Of a stretch of 9,066 nt of DNA, positions 1 to 6,484 are shown piece after piece. Made by a program: the position numbers and the translations under genes. Source of the stretch: CAYGHG01 sp964349515 (GTDB lineage Bacteria > Oederibacteriota > PGYV01 > CAYGHG01); the NCBI GenBank assembly GCA_964349515.1, contig CAYGHG010000103.1:1-9066 (forward strand), written 5' to 3'. Below the pieces are notes generated by a model that did not search any database, was not told where the DNA came from, and worked only from the letters and a program-made list of their open reading frames with translations. How positions within the stretch are numbered: the first letter of the stretch is position 1; every line of letters starts with the position of its first letter.

Positions 1-58
1 TTTCAGCTTTCAGCTTTCAGCTTTCAGCTTTCAGTTTTCAGCTTTCAGCTTTCAGTTT
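1..58. repeat. Tandem heptamer tract (TTTCAGC/TTTCAGT)
   Basis: Eight complete 7-bp units run in perfect phase from 1 to 56 (TTTCAGC four times, TTTCAGT, TTTCAGC twice, TTTCAGT), followed by a partial unit. The tract reaches the left edge of the window, so its true length is unknown. A 7-bp period would break any reading frame, and no ORF crosses it. Positions 21-40 match 8558-8577 exactly as an inverted 20-mer, so this belongs to a dispersed family. It ends about 12 bp before a possible -35 box of the downstream glycosyltransferase gene. Confidence 0.95.
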
Positions 59-69
59 AAAATCCGCCC

Positions 70-98
70 TTTACTTTTCCCTTCTCCTGACTTATTAT
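70..98 (+). promoter_or_regulatory. Possible sigma70-type promoter for the glycosyltransferase/permease pair
   Basis: TTTACT at 70-75 (4 of 6 matches to TTGACA) and TATTAT at 93-98 (5 of 6 to TATAAT) are separated by 17 bp. They sit just after the heptamer tract and about 30 bp before the GTG start at 131. Transcription would begin near 105. The match is moderate and the region is AT-rich, so it could be chance. Confidence 0.4.
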
Positions 99-130
99 AT
101 ACGCGTTAACAAACCAAAACGGAGGCAAAA

Positions 131-838
131 GTGTTCGTATCAATAGTTATTCCGGCTTTCAACGAGGAACTGCGGCTCGGCTCAACCCTTGCCAAAATCA
201 AAGATTATCTGGATTCCCGGGGTTTTGAGCACGAAGTAATAGTCGTTGACGACGGAAGCAGCGATAAGACGGCTCAGGTAGCCGAGGATTTCAAGGGCCT
301 GTCCCTGCGAGTGTTAAAGAACGAAAAAAACTCGGGCAAGGGCTATTCCATAAACAGAGGCATGCTTGAAGCCAGGGGAAACCTGATTTTGTTCTCCGAC
401 GCCGATATGTCCACCCCTATAGAATTCTTTGACTCTTTCATAGAACACCACGAACGCGGTTTTGACATAGTGATAGCCTCGCGGGCCATTGACCGCTCTC
501 TCGTCAGGAAGAAACAGCCTTTTCTCCGGGAAATGATGGGGCGCGTCTTTAACCTTTTTGTGAGGCTCATAACAGGGCTTCCGATAAAGGACACCCAGTG
601 CGGTTTTAAAAGTTTTAAACGCCAGGCTGTACAGACCATATACCCAAAACAGACGATATTTGACTTCGGTTTTGACGTGGAAATACTGTATATCGCCAAA
701 ATGCGCGGCTATAAAATCATGGAGGCTCCGGTTGAGTGGTACGATTCCCCCGCTTCAAAAGTAAGCGCCTTAAAAGACTCCTTTATGATGTTTTTTGATT
801 TAATCAGGATAAGGTTGACTTCGTACGGCGATAACTGA
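131..838 (+). CDS. GT2 family glycosyltransferase, polyprenyl/dolichyl-phosphate glucosyltransferase-like
   Basis: This is a family 2 glycosyltransferase (GT-A fold) of 235 aa, closest in pattern to the ALG5/DPM1-like enzymes that move a hexose from a nucleotide sugar to a polyprenyl-phosphate carrier at the inner membrane. The N-terminal strand SIVIPAFNEE (4-13), the VVDDGSSD nucleotide-binding motif (38-45), the metal-binding DAD (90-92) within FSDADMSTP, and the acceptor-side motif DTQCGFK (154-160) are all present. No transmembrane segment is visible, so it is probably a peripheral membrane enzyme; the length is normal for a one-domain bacterial member. The GTG start is supported by GGAGG at 121-125 with 5-nt spacing, and no upstream in-frame ATG competes. 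The last base of the TGA stop is the A of the next gene's ATG, which suggests translational coupling. The exact sugar and lipid cannot be read from sequence. The family call is firm, the substrate is inference. Confidence 0.9.
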   Translation: MFVSIVIPAFNEELRLGSTLAKIKDYLDSRGFEHEVIVVDDGSSDKTAQVAEDFKGLSLRVLKNEKNSGKGYSINRGMLEARGNLILFSDADMSTPIEFFDSFIEHHERGFDIVIASRAIDRSLVRKKQPFLREMMGRVFNLFVRLITGLPIKDTQCGFKSFKRQAVQTIYPKQTIFDFGFDVEILYIAKMRGYKIMEAPVEWYDSPASKVSALKDSFMMFFDLIRIRLTSYGDN

Positions 839-1623
839 TGCTCACCATCGCTTTCATAGCGGTTTTTCTCGCGGCAATAATTTTTTCTATGCTGGGTTTA
901 GGCGGAGGAACTCTTTACGTCCCCATTCTGATAGCAATAGGCCTTTCATTCCACGGCGCAGCCGCCACCTCCCTTTCCCTCATCATAGTGATGTCCCTGA
1001 CAGCGGCCGTTATTTACCACCGAAACAAACTGATTGACTGGCATTTATTTTTTGTTTTAGAGCCGGCTTCAATAATAGGCGCCTGGCTCGGCAGCAGCAA
1101 CTCCCACCTTTTTTCCGAAAAAACCCTGCTTATAATATTCGCCGCGATTATGGTGGTTGCTTCTTTCTTTCTTTTAAAACCCGCCCTGCCGCGAAAGGTA
1201 AAAGAGCGCGAGTTTCCCGGCTTTTACCACAGGGATATGGCCGGGTGCCACTATACGGTCAACCTCTGGGCCGGCATACCGCTTGCTTTATTCGCAGGTT
1301 TTATCTCATCAATACTGGGAATCGGCGGAGGCTTCGCAAAAGTTCCTATGATGGCGCTGCTCTTCGGTGTGCCTATAAAAATAGCAGTGGCCACCTCATC
1401 TGCGATGATAGTCCTGACAGCCGCCACAGGCCTGGCCGGCCACTCAACTCTCGGCAACCTCAACTACAAGGTGGTGCTGATCCTCTCACTCGCGGTTCTT
1501 GCCGGAGCCTTAATAGGCTCAAAAATATCGATAAAAGCAAATGATAAATTTTTAAAACGCACATTTGCAGTAATCCAGATTTTAACCGCGGGGTGGATGG
1601 TGTATAAAGCGCTGAATTCGTGA
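838..1623 (+). CDS. TauE/SafE (DUF81) family membrane permease
   Basis: A 261-aa polytopic inner-membrane protein of the TauE/SafE family, whose characterised members export sulfite, sulfoacetate or related organic anions. The family's internal duplication is plain: SMLGLGGGTLYVPIL (17-31) and SSILGIGGGFAKVPMM (157-172) are the two glycine-rich half-repeat motifs, each followed by an ATSL/ATSS helix (43-46 and 185-188). Hydrophobic segments fit about seven or eight helices, with a basic soluble loop around 114-140. The ATG at 838 overlaps the upstream TGA by one base (TGATG). No strong Shine-Dalgarno is seen, so it probably depends on translation of the glycosyltransferase. The pairing with a sugar transferase is unexplained, and substrate cannot be assigned from sequence. 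A heptamer repeat tract begins within 4 nt of the stop, and no GC-rich terminator hairpin follows. Confidence 0.9.
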   Translation: MLTIAFIAVFLAAIIFSMLGLGGGTLYVPILIAIGLSFHGAAATSLSLIIVMSLTAAVIYHRNKLIDWHLFFVLEPASIIGAWLGSSNSHLFSEKTLLIIFAAIMVVASFFLLKPALPRKVKEREFPGFYHRDMAGCHYTVNLWAGIPLALFAGFISSILGIGGGFAKVPMMALLFGVPIKIAVATSSAMIVLTAATGLAGHSTLGNLNYKVVLILSLAVLAGALIGSKISIKANDKFLKRTFAVIQILTAGWMVYKALNS

Positions 1624-1626
1624 AGG

Positions 1627-1759
<133 letters not shown>

Positions 1760-1761
1760 CC

Positions 1762-1797
1762 CTTATAGCTTATTTTTCATAGCTTATAGCTTATTTT
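1762..1797. repeat. Heptamer block running into the 3' end of the batB-like gene
   Basis: CTTATAG / CTTATTT / TTCATAG / CTTATAG / CTTATTT run at 7-bp spacing from 1762. A 15-nt string at 1762-1776 recurs exactly at 1783-1797, so the larger period is 21 bp. The second copy lies inside the minus-strand VWA gene and encodes its last residues (KISYK), and the stop codon is in the unit between the copies. The phase is shifted by 2 nt relative to the tract at 1627-1759. Confidence 0.9.
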
Positions 1798-2781
1798 CAC
1801 CGCCCCCGACAGCAGCAGCAATATTATTCCCGCCAACAGCCACGGTACGTAGTTTTCCTCGTATATTTCCTCTTTTTTCAACGCGGCTTTGTTCTCGTCC
1901 ATTTTTGCAATTTCAGCGGCTATGCTTTTAAAAACATTTCTGTCTCTTATGCTGTAGTGCCTGCCTCCCGAAGCGGCGGCAATCTGTTTCAGCTCCCTGT
2001 CGTCTAGCTTCGAGATGACAACCTCGCCCCTGTAAGTCTTATAATAGACCCTGCCGAACGCATCCCGTCCCTCAGGTATTCTGCTTCCTTTTTCAGTGCC
2101 CGCGCCTGCCGTGTAAATTATTATGTCTTTTTGCGCCGCAAGCCGCGCCGCCTCGGCGGGCGAAGACCCCGCGTTGTTCTCGCCGTCGCTTATCAGTATT
2201 ATAGCGCGCGACTTTTCCGCCTTTTCCTCCATGCGCTTTACCGCCTCTTTAACGGCATCTCCTATGGCGGTGCCGTCCTTTTCAAGCATACCCGGATATA
2301 CCGAATCAAGTATCAGCTCAAAAGCGTCATAATCAAGGGTGAGAGGGCACTGGACAAAAGTCGTGCCCGCAAATACTATCATTCCTATCCTGTCCCCTGA
2401 CAAGCCAAACAACATTTCTTTTAACCCCCTTTTTACCGCATCCATCCTGTTGGGTTCAATGTCAAAAGCCGCCATACTGGAAGATACGTCGAGCAGTACC
2501 ATAATATCCCTGCCCCGGTATTCCCTCTCTTTTGTAACCGGTTCCCCGAGAGGGCGCAGGAAAGCTGTAAAGATAAGCGCAAGAGCCGCTGCGAGAAGCG
2601 TGTATTTAACAACAGCGGCGGCAAAAGAAAACCTAACCCCCATCTTTTTTGAAGTATGAAAATCAAAGTATTTTTCCGCATTTTTGGATATGACAAGCGC
2701 CCTGAAAATATAATACCCTGCCGACGCCAAAAGCACGGCGCCGAGTATATATGCATAAAGCTCATTTACGGCAAACTTCAC
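1777..2781 (-). CDS. batB: BatB-type membrane protein with von Willebrand A domain
   Basis: A 334-aa inner-membrane VWA protein of the Bat (aerotolerance) type, the last gene of the MoxR block. Transmembrane segments lie near 8-30, 56-77 and 312-328, with the VWA domain at about 90-290. The metal-ion-dependent adhesion site (MIDAS) is intact: DVSSS at 98-102, T171 in DGTAIGDA, and D199 in ISDGENN. FVQCPLTLDY (142-151) is shared with its upstream paralogue. Basic residues between TM1 and TM2 suggest, by the positive-inside rule, that the VWA domain faces the periplasm. The GTG start overlaps the upstream TGA by 4 nt (GTGA), with a GGTGG ribosome-binding site just before. Its final codons lie in a heptamer repeat, so the C-terminal tail may be repeat-derived. 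Bat proteins were linked to oxygen tolerance in Bacteroides, but the mechanism is poorly defined. The A/B label follows gene order only. Confidence 0.88.
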   Translation of the reverse strand: MKFAVNELYAYILGAVLLASAGYYIFRALVISKNAEKYFDFHTSKKMGVRFSFAAAVVKYTLLAAALALIFTAFLRPLGEPVTKEREYRGRDIMVLLDVSSSMAAFDIEPNRMDAVKRGLKEMLFGLSGDRIGMIVFAGTTFVQCPLTLDYDAFELILDSVYPGMLEKDGTAIGDAVKEAVKRMEEKAEKSRAIILISDGENNAGSSPAEAARLAAQKDIIIYTAGAGTEKGSRIPEGRDAFGRVYYKTYRGEVVISKLDDRELKQIAAASGGRHYSIRDRNVFKSIAAEIAKMDENKAALKKEEIYEENYVPWLLAGIILLLLSGAVKISYKL

Positions 2782-3785
2782 GATACCACCCTGATTCCCG
2801 TGAACACTTCAAACAAAAAAGAAAACAAAAGCAGGAGCAGCCCGGCCGCGAGGAAATAAAAAAAGTATTCCTCATATTTTTCATAGTGCCTTACTTTAAT
2901 CTCCTGTTTTTCCATCCTCGCTATGTCGTCATATACTTTTAAAAGCTCTGATTTATTTTCAGCCCTGAAATACAGGCCGCCGGTTGCCGCAGCCGCTTCC
3001 TTTAGCGTTTTTTCGTCAGGCTCTTCCCAGTTAAGCGGCCTGCCGCTGTACCTGTCCACAGCCTGCCTCTTGTTTCCGAACTGGTCGGTATAGGTCATAG
3101 GCGCGCCGCCTTTTTTTCCTATTCCTATGGTATAGAGTTTTATCCCTTTAGCGGCGGCCATCCTCGCCGTTTCCATTGTATTAAGCCCTGTATTGCTTAC
3201 GCCGTCTGTGGCAAGAATTATCACCTTTGAACCCGCAGAGGGCTCCAGCCTGTTTATTCCCGCGAGTATCGCATCCCCCACAGCAGTGCCGTCAATTCTC
3301 ACCGTTGAAAAATCCACCTGCTTAATAAATGATCTGAGTATCTCATAATCCGCGGTCAGCGGGCACTGGGTAAAGGCCCTTCCCGCGAATACTATCAAGC
3401 CGGCCCTGTCTGTTTTCAGCCCCGACACAAACCGGGTTAAAACCTCTTTTGCGGCCTCAAGCCTGTTTGGCGGAAGATCATCAGCCTGCATTGAGCCCGA
3501 GACGTCAAGGCACATCATTATGTCTATCCCTTTCATCTTGTCTTCAGTTTCTTTGCTTACGCCCTGCGGCCTTAACAGCGCTATGCAGAACAACAAAACC
3601 GCAGCAGCCTTCAGGATATCAGGCAGGTAAAAGCTTATGCCCGGGCCGCCGCTCCTGCTTTTTTTTCCGAACACGGCAGGCGCGGCCAGCCTGCCCGGCC
3701 TGAAACTTCTGAATAAAACAACAACCAAAACCGCAAGAACCGCGGCAGCCGCAAAGAACAGCAGGTTTTCATTTGCAAGCCTCAT
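2778..3785 (-). CDS. batA: BatA-type membrane protein with von Willebrand A domain
   Basis: A 335-aa VWA protein, paralogous to the gene that follows it. Predicted membrane segments are at about 7-26, 56-72 and 306-327. The VWA domain covers roughly 86-290 with a complete MIDAS: DVSGS (94-98), T167 in DGTAVGDA, and D194 in ATDG. FTQCPLTADY (138-147) and the RPQG after TM2 are typical of Bat proteins. The basic stretch after TM1 predicts a periplasmic VWA domain. Its ATG overlaps the DUF58 stop by 4 nt (ATGA), and its own TGA overlaps the next GTG by 4 nt, so the three genes are almost certainly one translationally coupled unit. In the family these proteins are thought to form a membrane complex with MoxR as ATPase partner; this is family knowledge, not shown by this sequence. 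Confidence 0.9.
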   Translation of the reverse strand: MRLANENLLFFAAAAVLAVLVVVLFRSFRPGRLAAPAVFGKKSRSGGPGISFYLPDILKAAAVLLFCIALLRPQGVSKETEDKMKGIDIMMCLDVSGSMQADDLPPNRLEAAKEVLTRFVSGLKTDRAGLIVFAGRAFTQCPLTADYEILRSFIKQVDFSTVRIDGTAVGDAILAGINRLEPSAGSKVIILATDGVSNTGLNTMETARMAAAKGIKLYTIGIGKKGGAPMTYTDQFGNKRQAVDRYSGRPLNWEEPDEKTLKEAAAATGGLYFRAENKSELLKVYDDIARMEKQEIKVRHYEKYEEYFFYFLAAGLLLLLFSFLFEVFTGIRVVS

Positions 3786-4666
3786 CTCGCCTGCCTTCTT
3801 TCCCGCTTTTTAAAAAACGCGGTAAGGTTCTTTATGTACGGCTCCCCGCATCTTAAGTAAATATAATCCGTACCTGTCTTTTTAAAAAGCCTCTCCAGCG
3901 ACGCGTCGACTGACACGGTATTTTTCCGCGCCAAAGCCCTGCCGGCAGCAGCCGAAGTATTGACCGGGGCAAAGCTTCCCGTTTCCGGGTCGTAAAAGGA
4001 AACCAGCCCGATATCGGGCATCTCATAGTCCCGCCTGTCCCGCAAAATCACGGCTATTACGTCATGCCTGTGCCTTGTTTTTTTTAACTGTTCCGAGAAA
4101 TCAGGCGCTCCGAAAAAATCAGATATGAGAAATATGGTGGACCTTTTTTTGAGCATATTGTTTATGTGGGAGAGGGCGGCGCCTATGTCCGTCGCCCGGT
4201 TCTTTCTTTCGCCGTAAATAATTTCCCTGATTATCCTCATTATGTGGCGCCTGCCCTTTTTAGGCGGTATATACTTTTCTGTCTGCGACGTAAAACCAAA
4301 AAATCCGGCCCTGTCGCCGTTTAATGCCGCGGTAAACCCGAGCGCGGCGGTGAATTCAAACATCAGTTCGGACTTCAGGCTGCCGCTGCTTCCAAAGTTA
4401 ATTGATTCACTTAAGTCGGCGGCAAATATTACCTGAAGTTCCCTCTCTTCCACAAATGTCTTTACAAAAGGGGCGTTCATCCGCGCGGTAACGTTCCAGT
4501 CAATCATGCGCACGTCGTCGCCCTCGCAGTATTCGCGCACCTCGTCAAACTCAACCCCGCGGCCTTTGAAAGAGGAAAGATACTCCCCCTGAAGCACCGT
4601 GTTAACAAGGTGCCGGGTGGTTATCTCTATGCGCTTTATTTTTTTTAATATTTCAGGCGAGATCAT
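3782..4666 (-). CDS. DUF58 family protein (VWA-like), MoxR partner
   Basis: A 294-aa soluble protein of the DUF58 family, almost always encoded beside MoxR ATPases. The diagnostic DUF58 block is present: GRGVEFDEVREYCEGDDVRMIDW (35-57) followed by NVTARMNAPFVKTFVEERE. The rest resembles a VWA fold with a MIDAS-like DLSES (84-88), D160 in RATDIG and D183 in ISDF, so metal binding may be kept. No membrane segment is seen. The ATG at 4666 is preceded by AAGGTGG (4671-4677) with 4-nt spacing. It lies 78 nt after the MoxR stop and overlaps the downstream VWA gene by 4 nt. Its biochemical role is unknown; it is taken to be an adaptor between the ATPase and the membrane VWA proteins, which is inference. 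Confidence 0.9.
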   Translation of the reverse strand: MISPEILKKIKRIEITTRHLVNTVLQGEYLSSFKGRGVEFDEVREYCEGDDVRMIDWNVTARMNAPFVKTFVEERELQVIFAADLSESINFGSSGSLKSELMFEFTAALGFTAALNGDRAGFFGFTSQTEKYIPPKKGRRHIMRIIREIIYGERKNRATDIGAALSHINNMLKKRSTIFLISDFFGAPDFSEQLKKTRHRHDVIAVILRDRRDYEMPDIGLVSFYDPETGSFAPVNTSAAAGRALARKNTVSVDASLERLFKKTGTDYIYLRCGEPYIKNLTAFFKKRERRQAR

Positions 4667-4714
4667 AAAACCACCTTATGAAAAAAAATACGTTCTGCGT
4701 TTTCTGTTTTGTTT

Positions 4715-4738
4715 TTCACACCTTCACACCTTTACACT
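4715..4738. repeat. Short octamer repeat in the moxR-DUF58 gap
   Basis: TTCACACC (4715-4722), TTCACACC (4723-4730) and TTTACACT (4731-4738) are three 8-bp units in the 78-nt space between the MoxR stop and the DUF58 start. On the transcribed (minus) strand this reads as repeated AGGTGTGA, which is mildly Shine-Dalgarno-like but too far from the DUF58 start to serve it. The 8-bp period differs from the 7-bp tracts elsewhere in the window. Confidence 0.75.
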
Positions 4739-4744
4739 TGCTTT

Positions 4745-5728
4745 TCAAGGCACCTTAACTTTGCCGATAATCTGCTTTATAACGCTGTCACTTGTCACGT
4801 CTTCCGCCTCGGCTTCATAAGAGAGTATCAGCCTGTGCCTTAAAACTTCCGGAGCTACTGCCTTAACATCATCAGGCGACACGTATCCCTCGCCGTTTAA
4901 GAAAGCATTGGCCTTTGCGGCGGTAATCAGCCCTATAGATGCCCTCGGTGAGCAGCCGTACTCTATTAAATGAGCCAGCTCAAGTTTGTACTCTGCGGGT
5001 TTTCTGGTGGCGAAAACTATATCCGCGGCGTAATGTTTTATTTTTTCATCAACATATATGCCGTCTGTTATCTCCCTCATTTCCATTATCTCTTTTGGCT
5101 TAAGTATTACAGACACCTTAATCTCTTTTCCGGATGTCATCCTTTCGATAATCTCAATTTCCTCTTCTTTTGCCGGATAACCAATAACGGTTTTCAAAAG
5201 AAACCTGTCCACCTGAGCCTCAGGCAGCGGGTAGGTCCCTTCTGTTTCTATCGGATTCTGCGTCGCAAGCACTATGAACGGCTCCTCCATTTTAAAAGTT
5301 TTGCCCGCTATCGTAACCTGCTTTTCCTGCATGGCTTCCAGAAGCGCCGACTGCACCTTTGCCGGCGCCCGGTTTATTTCATCCGCAAGCACAATGTTTG
5401 CAAAAACAGGCCCCTGAGAAATACTGAAAGAGCCCTCTTTTGCGTTATATATCCTGGTGCCTGTCAGGTCGGCAGGAAGCAGGTCGGGGGTAAACTGTAT
5501 TCTTGAAAAAGAGGCTGCTATGGTATCGCTCAGAGTTTTAACGCTGAGCGTTTTTGCCAGGCCGGGCACGCCTTCGAGCAGTATGTGGCCCCGCGCGAGA
5601 AGCCCCATAACAAGCGCCCGCAGCATTCCCTCCTGCCCTACTATCACTTTTCTGACCTCGCTTAACGCGAGATTAATCTTTTCTGATTTTTCCCTGTCTT
5701 TTTGGGAAAGTTTGACGATCTTGGCCAT
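4745..5728 (-). CDS. moxR: MoxR family AAA+ ATPase
   Basis: A 327-aa AAA+ ATPase of the MoxR family, a normal length. It shows Walker A GVPGLAKT (53-60), Walker B with DE (116-117) in NIVLADEINR, sensor 1 N158 in ATQNP, the family motif EGTYPLPEAQVDRFLL (163-178), and a C-terminal lid with CSPRAS that would carry sensor 2. MoxR ATPases form hexameric rings and are regarded as chaperone-like factors that mature or load metal cofactors or complexes together with VWA proteins. Here the VWA partners follow directly downstream. A full AAGGAGG (5734-5740) sits 5 nt before the ATG and begins right after the stop of the upstream L,D-transpeptidase gene (12-nt gap), supporting co-transcription. All catalytic residues look intact. 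The specific client is unknown. Confidence 0.95.
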   Translation of the reverse strand: MAKIVKLSQKDREKSEKINLALSEVRKVIVGQEGMLRALVMGLLARGHILLEGVPGLAKTLSVKTLSDTIAASFSRIQFTPDLLPADLTGTRIYNAKEGSFSISQGPVFANIVLADEINRAPAKVQSALLEAMQEKQVTIAGKTFKMEEPFIVLATQNPIETEGTYPLPEAQVDRFLLKTVIGYPAKEEEIEIIERMTSGKEIKVSVILKPKEIMEMREITDGIYVDEKIKHYAADIVFATRKPAEYKLELAHLIEYGCSPRASIGLITAAKANAFLNGEGYVSPDDVKAVAPEVLRHRLILSYEAEAEDVTSDSVIKQIIGKVKVP

Positions 5729-5740
5729 TTTCGCCTCCTT

Positions 5741-6484
5741 CTATTTAATTATTACTTTTACGCCGGGCGACGCGTACCGCCTCAGCTCTGTTACTTCTTC
5801 ATTTAAAAGCCTGATACAGCCCGAGGAAGCGTCCTGCCCGAGAGACGCGGGGTCGTTTGTGCCGTGTATGGCAATGCCGCTGCCGGGGCCCGGATAAGAG
5901 CCGTCATTTCTCAGCGGCAGATAGCCCCTTTTTTTGGCCGCCTCATGTCTTTTATAATCCTCTTTTTCGGGGTAGCTCAGCCTCATAAATACCGGGCCGT
6001 AGGCGTTTTTTCCCAGATCCTCTTTTGTCCCCCACTTCTTATAGCCGTCCTTTGCCCTGAAAAAAACCGCGTTCATCAACGCAAGTTTTTTTCTTCCGGC
6101 TTCATAAGCTTTTTTCAGTTTCAAAAGTTTTTTCTGCGCCTCAGCGCAGTCTTCCCCGCAGTTTTGAACTTCACGTTCCGCTTCAGCGAGAATTTCAGGC
6201 TTTGCCTCTTCATAAATCTCCGTTATGGTATAGGCGCCTTCAGGCGTGGCGTTGTCTCCTGCATAAATTTTGTTTTCAGGGTTTATCCCTGTGGATATGC
6301 GGCAGGCTGCCGAGGTGTTAAGATTGGAATCAACAGCGTAAATCATTTTTTCTTTTTTGTCGGCAATCAGAATGTAATCCTTTGAATACCCCTCAAAATA
6401 TTTTTTATACCCCGTAAAATCCGAGGCACAGGCAGAAACACAGAAAACAAACAAAAGAATAAAAACGGCGGCTCTTTTTTTCAT
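5741..6484 (-). CDS. Secreted L,D-transpeptidase (YkuD domain), possible lipoprotein
   Basis: A 247-aa exported enzyme with a YkuD catalytic core, which cross-links peptidoglycan or attaches proteins to it in the periplasm through an active-site cysteine. The core motif is complete: IHGTND around H207 and SSGCIRL with C223 and R225; TPEG at 80-83 is the usual early motif. The N-terminus is a signal sequence (MKKR plus a hydrophobic run to about residue 18). VSAC at 16-19 fits a lipobox with C19 lipidated, while SPase I cleavage after ACA is also possible. Residues about 92-136 form a charged, probably helical insertion with a C109/C113 pair, not typical of minimal YkuD domains. The start overlaps the upstream deaminase stop by one base (TGATG). 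Lying first before moxR, it suggests that the MoxR/VWA system acts on the envelope. It could instead be a murein-modifying carboxypeptidase-like variant. Confidence 0.88.
   Translation of the reverse strand: MKKRAAVFILLFVFCVSACASDFTGYKKYFEGYSKDYILIADKKEKMIYAVDSNLNTSAACRISTGINPENKIYAGDNATPEGAYTITEIYEEAKPEILAEAEREVQNCGEDCAEAQKKLLKLKKAYEAGRKKLALMNAVFFRAKDGYKKWGTKEDLGKNAYGPVFMRLSYPEKEDYKRHEAAKKRGYLPLRNDGSYPGPGSGIAIHGTNDPASLGQDASSGCIRLLNEEVTELRRYASPGVKVIIK

Noticed and set aside
4667..4744. Separate promoter for DUF58 and the VWA genes
   Set aside because: No hexamer pair with acceptable spacing was found on the minus strand; only a ribosome-binding site and the octamer repeat are clear.
4970..5506. 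A 178-codon plus-strand open frame opposite moxR
   Set aside because: The opposite strand encodes intact Walker A/B and sensor motifs; this frame has no family signal and no ribosome-binding site.
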